Shown: piece after piece, positions 62,461-64,000 of the stretch | How the letters are laid out: every line of letters starts with the position of its first letter | How positions within the stretch are numbered: the stretch's first letter is position 1 | Assembly (NCBI GenBank): GCA_944474755.1 | Contig: OX104122.1 | Coordinates: forward strand, 27,679,956-27,743,955 | Direction of reading: 5' to 3' | DNA: 64,000 nt | DNA from: Limnoperna fortunei | Taxonomy: Eukaryota; Mollusca; Bivalvia; Mytilida; Modiolidae | Position numbers and translations under genes: made by a program | The notes under the pieces: generated by a model | Database searches by the model: none | What the model saw: only the letters and a program-made list of their open reading frames with translations | Told to the model about the DNA's origin: nothing

Positions 62461-62579
62461 ACAATTTAAAATATCAGAAATTTTTTTGTTTCTTTGGTGA
62501 CATTGTTATGAAAAAAACGTTTTGTCCTATCTGTGCTGAAAATAACAAAACTGGGAGTCCCATGTATATGCCAGCATAA

Positions 62580-63834
62580 AAAGTATGTGTCCTATTAGAT
62601 TTGACACCGATCAAAACACTCCTAAGAAATAATGATGTGCCATTTATTTTTAACTAATAAAAATAAGTTAACAGCCAGATAAAATGTGTTAAGTAAAACT
62701 TTAATAGACAAGAAGGGTTTCAATAATGTTCAATTTTCTATTAAATACCCGTTTCATTTATAAATGCCATACATAAGTTCCTGTAGCAATACTGTGTTTG
62801 GATGCCCCAACAAATGTTTCATAAACGATACCCTATTTGAGTTTGGAAGTTTTAAAAGTTGATTGCACAACTTTGGGACAGCCCAAAAATACTCACCAAG
62901 ATTCGTGACAATTAGAAATCTCAACGATCTAACAAGATTGAACAGGAAAGAAAAAGGAAGAAAAGCAAGAAAGAGAATCCGGACAAAAACAATGTCTCCC
63001 GAAACGTCGTTTAGGAGACATAATAAGACTTGTTAACAAATTTGAATTTGTTATGGTATGGATATGGTGTTATTTCTACGTAAATTCGCCCTTTTCTCTG
63101 GTCCAAATACAAGGGACAAATTGAGTCTAACTGTATTGGTTCAGACTACATGTCCCTTAATTTTACGATTTCTATTTATTGTGGGGTCTAGCATGGTGCA
63201 AGAGGTACGACCAATATCCATAAATAAAGAAATATGATATTTTTCCAACGAACTAATATTCACAAGATGTAGGATACCACAAGCAATATTAAATAATAAT
63301 AATAATCTACTTTGACAAAATAATACAATCAATGTGATACAGAACGTCAACACAAAATAATTATTTTTCTATTAATTTTAAAAATTTCTTGTTTTTTTTT
63401 TCCTTCTTTTTGAATTTATAAAAATTTTGAACTTGTAACAAACAGATCTACCCAATAAGAATTCATGGACTTCCATTTTTATAAGCAATTTGAAGCTGTC
63501 TCGCTTTTAGTGTAATTTAGATTTAAACCTACCTCCAAAATTTCAATTGGTCGACTAAACGCCATCATTTACATAGAAAAATATGAAATTATACGTTTGT
63601 GCCATTTTTATCATTATTTATATATTATATAATTATTATAGATTTTTTGTTTTCTATAATATACAGCAGCAGTGCTTTACCTTTCATCAAAAAATTGTTT
63701 GCTTCTTTTAAAATATTAAGAAAAATAACCTGTACAATTTTATGAAAAATATAAAAACTACATTTAGTAATGGAAACAATAGTTTAGAAAAAAACTGTAT
63801 GTAAATAAAATGCCTGCTAATGTGTGAAAACTAT
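62580..63834. other. AT-rich stretch, nothing recognised
   Basis: No gene, RNA or repeat family recognised. Confidence 0.5.
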
Positions 63835-63907
63835 TATTGATTGAACGATTGATTGATTGATTGAATGTTTGCTTCTCATATTTCAGCTTAATTCAGGACG
63901 AAAACAT
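63835..63907 (-). mobile_element. SINE tail scrap
   Basis: On the minus strand it reads TTTTCGTCCTGAATTAAGCT, GAAATATGAGAAGCAAACAT and CAATCAATCAATCAAT: the tail of the second SINE type, as at 41772 and 56247. The window continues to 64000 with no further feature. Confidence 0.65.
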
Positions 63908-64000
63908 GTTAACAAGCAATAAATTTATGGGGACAAGCAATAGAACATGAACAAAACTGTGTTGCCACTATAAAACTATTGAGTATTGTGTGTGGCCTTT

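Noticed and set aside
62016..62579. Two adjoining open frames of 112 and 73 codons as a gene
   Set aside because: Both run through the 62.4-kb foldback, show no domain, and lack coding-like composition outside it.

Overview
The window is nuclear DNA from an animal, most likely a bivalve mollusc. It is AT-rich, has very long gene-poor stretches, carries spliced exons with GT/AG borders, and is packed with tRNA-headed SINEs whose tail (AATAAAAACTGGACGCCATG, then ATATAGCTGAAAAATTGCTG, then a GGCGTTAAAC motif and CAAA or CAAT repeats) is the kind seen in bivalve genomes. No bacterial or organellar gene organisation is visible. Species cannot be fixed from the sequence alone.

Host gene. The best-supported host gene is on the minus strand. 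A signal-peptide exon at 36932-36822 ends in a GTAAGT donor, and a terminal exon at 13098-12895 starts after a clean pyrimidine-AG acceptor. Both junctions are phase 0, so a direct join gives a 104-residue secreted precursor. The precursor ends KKR-SHVQCLVNVVACY-KKRR-stop. A single peptide with Q-C-x2-N-x3-C-aromatic at the extreme C-terminus, framed by basic cleavage sites, is the layout of allatostatin-C (somatostatin-type) prohormones. The implied intron is about 23.7 kb and is full of repeats. Two short plus-strand exon candidates (11982-12041 and 13152-13245) lie next to its 3' end and are much weaker.

Mobile and repeated DNA, left to right: 221-1470, three tandem copies of a roughly 450-bp unit with a tRNA-like core; 1781-1994, a 73-bp-arm foldback; 5711-8077, a minisatellite of 32-bp units, about 74 copies; 29821-30388, a 30-bp minisatellite; 33425-34520, a fourth copy of the first unit split by a LINE 3' end; 39110-40150, a 39-bp minisatellite; 42750-47361, a nearly full LINE (endonuclease plus reverse transcriptase) killed by two stop codons and by an inserted element ending in a perfect 66-bp-arm hairpin; 47466-47785 and 60462-60783, two copies of a roughly 320-bp element each flanked by its own 9-10 bp target duplication; 54333-54580, a decayed 28S rRNA fragment; 56558-56994, a frameshifted zinc-knuckle protein gene; and several other foldbacks. 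At least ten SINE copies in both orientations and several SINE scraps are scattered throughout.

Most open frames in the window are by-products of repeats. Apart from the neuropeptide precursor, the LINE and two or three pseudogene fragments, I see no convincing protein-coding sequence; small exons without a recognisable motif could have been missed.
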